From: Bacillota bacterium
GTDB taxonomy: Bacteria; Bacillota; Clostridia; Peptostreptococcales; Anaerovoracaceae
DNA length: 14,045 bases
Direction: 5' to 3'
Assembly: GCA_016302925.1 (NCBI GenBank)
Contig: JAEDMR010000032.1
Coordinates: 1 to 14,045, forward strand
The notes beneath the pieces were generated by a model, which worked only from the letters and a program-made list of their open reading frames with translations, made no database searches and had not been told where the DNA came from. Shown here in pieces: positions 12,850 through 14,045 of the stretch. Positions within the stretch are counted from its first letter, which is position 1. Every line of letters begins with the position of its first letter. Both the position numbers and the translations under genes were made by a program.

Positions 12850-13601
12850 AATGTAATCCCCCAGTTCTCTGCCTGCTTCAGTGCGTCATAGTCGTTCAGA
12901 TCATATTTTATGGTGGAGATGGTCGCCCAGCCTTCTTCGATCAGGCGTACATCAATATCTTCGTCATGGTCGGTTCGCTTCACCGGCTCTCCCACATAGC
13001 GGAAGCACATTTCTTCTTTTTCTTCAAACCATTCGTCATAGGTCATCTGTCCCAGTCGGGCCATCCGCACCCCTTTGATTTCCTGCTGCGGCAGGTTCGG
13101 TGTGTTGATGCTGATCAGATAACCCTTTCCCGCAGTCTCCAGGGCCCGGTCGAACACCTTCACCGCCAGGCTGCAGGCAGCCTCGAAATGCTCCGGGAAG
13201 TGGCTGCAGACGGAAACCGCCACGGCAGGATACCCTGCAAGCATCCCTTCCGCCGCTGCGGAAACCGTTCCGGAATACATGGTATCGGTGCCCAGGTTGG
13301 CGCCGTGATTGATGCCGGCATAGACGATGTCTGTCTCAATTCCCTTTCTTCGCAAAATCTCCAGTCCCAGCTTTACGCAGTCTGCCGGGGTGCCCGACAG
13401 TTTCCAGGCATGTTTCGCTCCCGGAAAATCAGGTACTTCTTCAGCCCGCATTTCTCCATGGATACTGAGGGCATGGCTGCTGGCACTTCGCTGGGTGTCA
13501 GGCGCAACTACATAAACATTTCCCTTTTCTGCGAGGGCCTGAGCCAGAGCACGGATTCCCTCAGCCTGAATGCCGTCATCATTTGCAATAAGTATATTCA
13601 T
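12846..13601 (-). CDS. surE: 5'/3'-nucleotidase SurE
   Basis: The 251-residue protein is a full-length SurE, a metal-dependent phosphatase that releases phosphate from nucleoside 5'- and 3'-monophosphates in the cytoplasm. It starts MNILIANDDGIQAEGI (1-16) with metal ligands Asp8 and Asp9. Ser39 in RSASSHALS (38-46) and Asn98 in AGINHGANLG (95-104) complete the site, and GTPADCVKLGL (70-80) and YSGTVSAAAEG (109-119) are further family motifs. The ATG abuts the stop codon of the sirtuin gene (TAAATG), so its ribosome binding site, a modest AAAGG or TGGA, lies inside that gene. Coupled translation is likely on both sides. Confidence 0.95.
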   Translation of the reverse strand: MNILIANDDGIQAEGIRALAQALAEKGNVYVVAPDTQRSASSHALSIHGEMRAEEVPDFPGAKHAWKLSGTPADCVKLGLEILRRKGIETDIVYAGINHGANLGTDTMYSGTVSAAAEGMLAGYPAVAVSVCSHFPEHFEAACSLAVKVFDRALETAGKGYLISINTPNLPQQEIKGVRMARLGQMTYDEWFEEKEEMCFRYVGEPVKRTDHDEDIDVRLIEEGWATISTIKYDLNDYDALKQAENWGITL

Positions 13602-14045
13602 TTAATATTCCATTACCTTTCCGATTGCATCATGAATCACCAGATCTGCCTTATCGTCATATGGCGTCACGGATTTATTGATTAACACTAAATTCTTACC
13701 CCGGAAATAGCGGATCAAACCAGCTGCCGGGTAAACTACCAGAGAAGTGCCGCCGATGATCAGGGTGTCAGCAGCTGCAATGGCTTCCACCGCCCCGTTG
13801 ATGCAGTCCTCATCCAGTGCCTCTTCATACAGTACCACATCCGGTTTGACGATCCCGCCGCAGACCTTGCATCGCGGAATTCCGTCTTCATCACAGAATT
13901 CGGGATTCATCACATCCTCCAGGCTGTGAAAGGCATGGCATTTCATGCAGTAATTCCGAAGCACCGAACCGTGAAGCTCGTAAACGGTCTTGCTTCCCGC
14001 TTTCTGGTGAAGACCATCGATGTTCTGTGTCACCACCGCTTTCAC
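13602..14045 (-). CDS. cobB: NAD-dependent protein deacylase, sirtuin family (C-terminal part, 5' end outside window)
   Basis: 147 codons are present; the N-terminal Rossmann part (about 90-100 residues by family size) is cut off by the right window edge. The first codon in view (GTG, 14045-14043) is an internal valine, not a start. Visible features are TQNIDGLH (6-13 of the fragment), the catalytic His25 in ELHGS, the zinc ribbon Cys33, Cys36, Cys59 and Cys62, and the NAD-binding GGTSLVVYPAA (98-108) and INKS. Sirtuins remove acetyl or other acyl groups from lysine, using NAD and releasing nicotinamide. The gene leads directly, with no gap, into surE. The symbol is by family resemblance. Confidence 0.9.
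   Translation of the reverse strand: MKAVVTQNIDGLHQKAGSKTVYELHGSVLRNYCMKCHAFHSLEDVMNPEFCDEDGIPRCKVCGGIVKPDVVLYEEALDEDCINGAVEAIAAADTLIIGGTSLVVYPAAGLIRYFRGKNLVLINKSVTPYDDKADLVIHDAIGKVMEY

Noticed and set aside
13602..14045. GTG at 14045 as the start of the sirtuin
   Set aside because: It encodes the internal valine before KAVVTQNIDGLH; the upstream NAD-binding half of the fold is missing, so the gene continues past the window edge.

Overview
The window looks like a chromosomal segment of a medium-GC (roughly 50-55 % by eye) anaerobic member of the Clostridia (Bacillota). The reasons are the clostridial gene content (acetyl-CoA acetyltransferase with an AGA-only arginine code, a cysteine-rich LUD protein, a YuiF-type transporter, a stand-alone DUF2156 protein), AGGAGG-type ribosome binding sites, and Bacillota-style sigma-A promoters and intrinsic terminators. 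All genes except one (7602-8243) lie on the minus strand. No mobile element, rRNA, tRNA or CRISPR array was seen, so this reads as core genome rather than an island.

Layout from right to left (the direction of transcription): (1) 14045-11322, a tight operon of a sirtuin (cut by the window edge), SurE nucleotidase, an isochorismatase-fold hydrolase and a DUF2156 protein. (2) 11132-9951, a monocistronic thiolase with an extended -10 promoter, a possible Rex operator and a strong terminator. (3) 9950-9568, a 383-bp spacer with a possible 37-codon gene carrying an EF-hand-like loop and a second terminator. (4) 9567-8251, a YuiF/NhaC-family transporter, convergent (7-bp gap) with the plus-strand LUD-domain gene. 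(5) Divergent promoters in 7453-7601 fire the LUD gene rightwards and, leftwards, a long operon: prepilin peptidase, YhbY, TruA, dCMP deaminase, TagO/WecA-like glycosyl-phosphate transferase, and a 916-residue TetM-like GTPase fused to a YacP/Rae1-like NYN nuclease. (6) 1008-448, a membrane-anchored TlpA-like thioredoxin-fold protein lacking the nucleophilic cysteine, with its own promoter and terminator. (7) 171-1, the start of a PstS-like phosphate-binding lipoprotein behind a probable Pho box array.

The most interesting item is the fusion at 1117-3867. An EF-G/TetM-type GTPase, a family that works at the ribosomal A site, is joined to a NYN domain of the family whose B. subtilis member Rae1 cleaves mRNA in the A site. 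The tetracycline-evicting loop of Tet(M)/Tet(O) is replaced, and the gene travels with ribosome and tRNA maturation genes (yhbY, truA). This suggests a one-protein ribosome-rescue or mRNA-surveillance factor rather than an antibiotic resistance protein; that function is inference. The fusion architecture is probably widespread in Clostridia, but I do not know of an experimental characterisation.
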